Below are positions 63,453 to 64,000 of a DNA stretch of 64,000 nucleotides, piece after piece. The position numbers were made by a program, and so were the translations under genes. How positions within the stretch are numbered: position 1 is the stretch's first letter; each line of letters opens with the position of its first letter. The notes beneath the pieces were generated by a model, which searched no databases, had not been told where the DNA came from, and saw only the letters and a list, made by a program, of their open reading frames with translations. Where the stretch lies: positions 248,001-312,000 of the forward strand of contig SCMQ01000001.1 of NCBI GenBank assembly GCA_005503335.1, written 5' to 3'. This DNA is from Comamonadaceae bacterium 2FH. GTDB lineage: Bacteria; Pseudomonadota; Gammaproteobacteria; Burkholderiales; Burkholderiaceae_C.

Positions 63453-64000
63453 GCGCCGATATCCTCAAGCTCTCCAACGTCGAGAGCGCCTATGGACCGG
63501 TCAAGGCCATCCGCGGGGTCAGCCTGACGGTGCGCAAGGGCGAGGTCGTCACGGTGCTCGGCTCCAACGGCGCCGGCAAGACGACCATCCTGAAGACGGT
63601 CTCCGGGATCCTCGCACCGCGCAAAGGCGGCATCGAGTTCAACGGCCACGACATCGTCGCCAAGGACCCCGCCCATATCGTGCAGCTTGGACTGAGCCAT
63701 GCGCCTGAGGGGCGCGAGGTGTTTCCCCTGCTCTCGGTGAGGGACAACCTGCTCATGGGAGGCTACACGCGGCGCGATCGCGATGGCGTCGCGCGAGACA
63801 TGGAAACGGTGTTCGGGTATTTCCCGGTCTTGCGCGAACGTGCGCACCAAAGCGCAGGCCTCCTGTCGGGCGGCCAGCAGCAGATGTTGGCCATCTCGCG
63901 CGCGCTCATGGCTGCGCCCGAACTGATCCTGCTGGACGAGCCCAGTCTGGGGCTCTCGCCCAAGCTGACCAAGGAAATTTTCGAGATCGTGGTGCGCATC
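63449..64000 (+). CDS. livF: ABC transporter ATPase, LivF type, second set (partial)
   Basis: Starts at ATG 63449, overlapping the livG stop by 4 bp, and runs open for 184 codons to the window edge. Walker A GSNGAGKTT (with the normal Lys, unlike the first LivF), signature LSGGQQQMLAISRALM and Walker B LILLDEPSLGLSPKL are present. GHAPEGREVF-type motif (SHAPEGREVFPLLSVRDNL) marks it as LivF. The remainder, and probably a binding protein, lie beyond the window. Confidence 0.93.
   Translation, partial: MSADILKLSNVESAYGPVKAIRGVSLTVRKGEVVTVLGSNGAGKTTILKTVSGILAPRKGGIEFNGHDIVAKDPAHIVQLGLSHAPEGREVFPLLSVRDNLLMGGYTRRDRDGVARDMETVFGYFPVLRERAHQSAGLLSGGQQQMLAISRALMAAPELILLDEPSLGLSPKLTKEIFEIVVRI

Overview
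The window reads as a chromosomal piece of a high-GC betaproteobacterium, most likely Burkholderiales (Comamonadaceae or Alcaligenaceae type). The signs are a Bug/TctC solute receptor, a Burkholderiales-type porin fragment, several branched-chain-type ABC transporters attached to catabolic genes, and densely overlapping operons. I see no rRNA, tRNA, CRISPR array or transposase. The family and organism assignments are read from the sequence, not searched.

Left part (1-13.0 kb): the end of an unknown gene, a TctC receptor, then a scar of decayed genes (a ferredoxin reductase with an internal deletion and the front half of an NAD(P)H-binding oxidoreductase). Next comes a compact aromatic-acid cassette: a LysR regulator divergent from a class I cytochrome P450 with its own ferredoxin reductase and [2Fe-2S] ferredoxin, a fumarylacetoacetate-hydrolase-family enzyme, a gentisate-1,2-dioxygenase-like cupin, and a complete ABC importer (binding protein, two permeases, two ATPases). 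The tail of the NAD(P)H-binding oxidoreductase lies just past this cassette, which suggests that the cassette split an older gene.

Middle (13.0-25.9 kb): a TetR-controlled RND efflux operon (outer-membrane lipoprotein, adaptor, pump, second TetR) with a perfect operator at its divergent promoter; an SDR; then a damaged zone in which a porin fragment is fused to an SDR fragment, and two copies of the SDR tail flank a large zinc-ribbon/class III cyclase/AAA-ATPase/TPR regulator.

Right part (25.9-64 kb): a large acyl-CoA catabolic region. It has two acyl-CoA dehydrogenases of the isovaleryl type, a biotin-dependent acyl-CoA carboxylase (alpha and beta), enoyl-CoA hydratases, an alcohol dehydrogenase, an aldehyde dehydrogenase, two CoA ligases, a carboxylesterase, a FadB-like bifunctional enzyme with a thiolase, an AtuA homologue, a dienoyl-CoA reductase/isomerase pair, an envelope block (DUF1302, DUF1329, YCF48-like, RND exporter) and a second ABC importer running off the end. 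The gene content resembles acyclic-terpene (Atu) degradation, but the substrate is not fixed by the sequence.

The most striking observation is a shared promoter architecture. Ten transcription starts between 25.8 and 60.6 kb carry a 16-bp element, consensus CCASYTNNCRCAAGAC, always in the same orientation as the downstream gene. In nine of ten cases a -10-position hexamer follows after exactly 18 bp (19 bp in the tenth); seven of those nine hexamers read TAnnnT or near it, and the other three are poor or partial matches. Two of the ten genes encode paralogous AraC-family regulators. This looks like a single activator-controlled regulon covering nearly every unit of the right-hand region.
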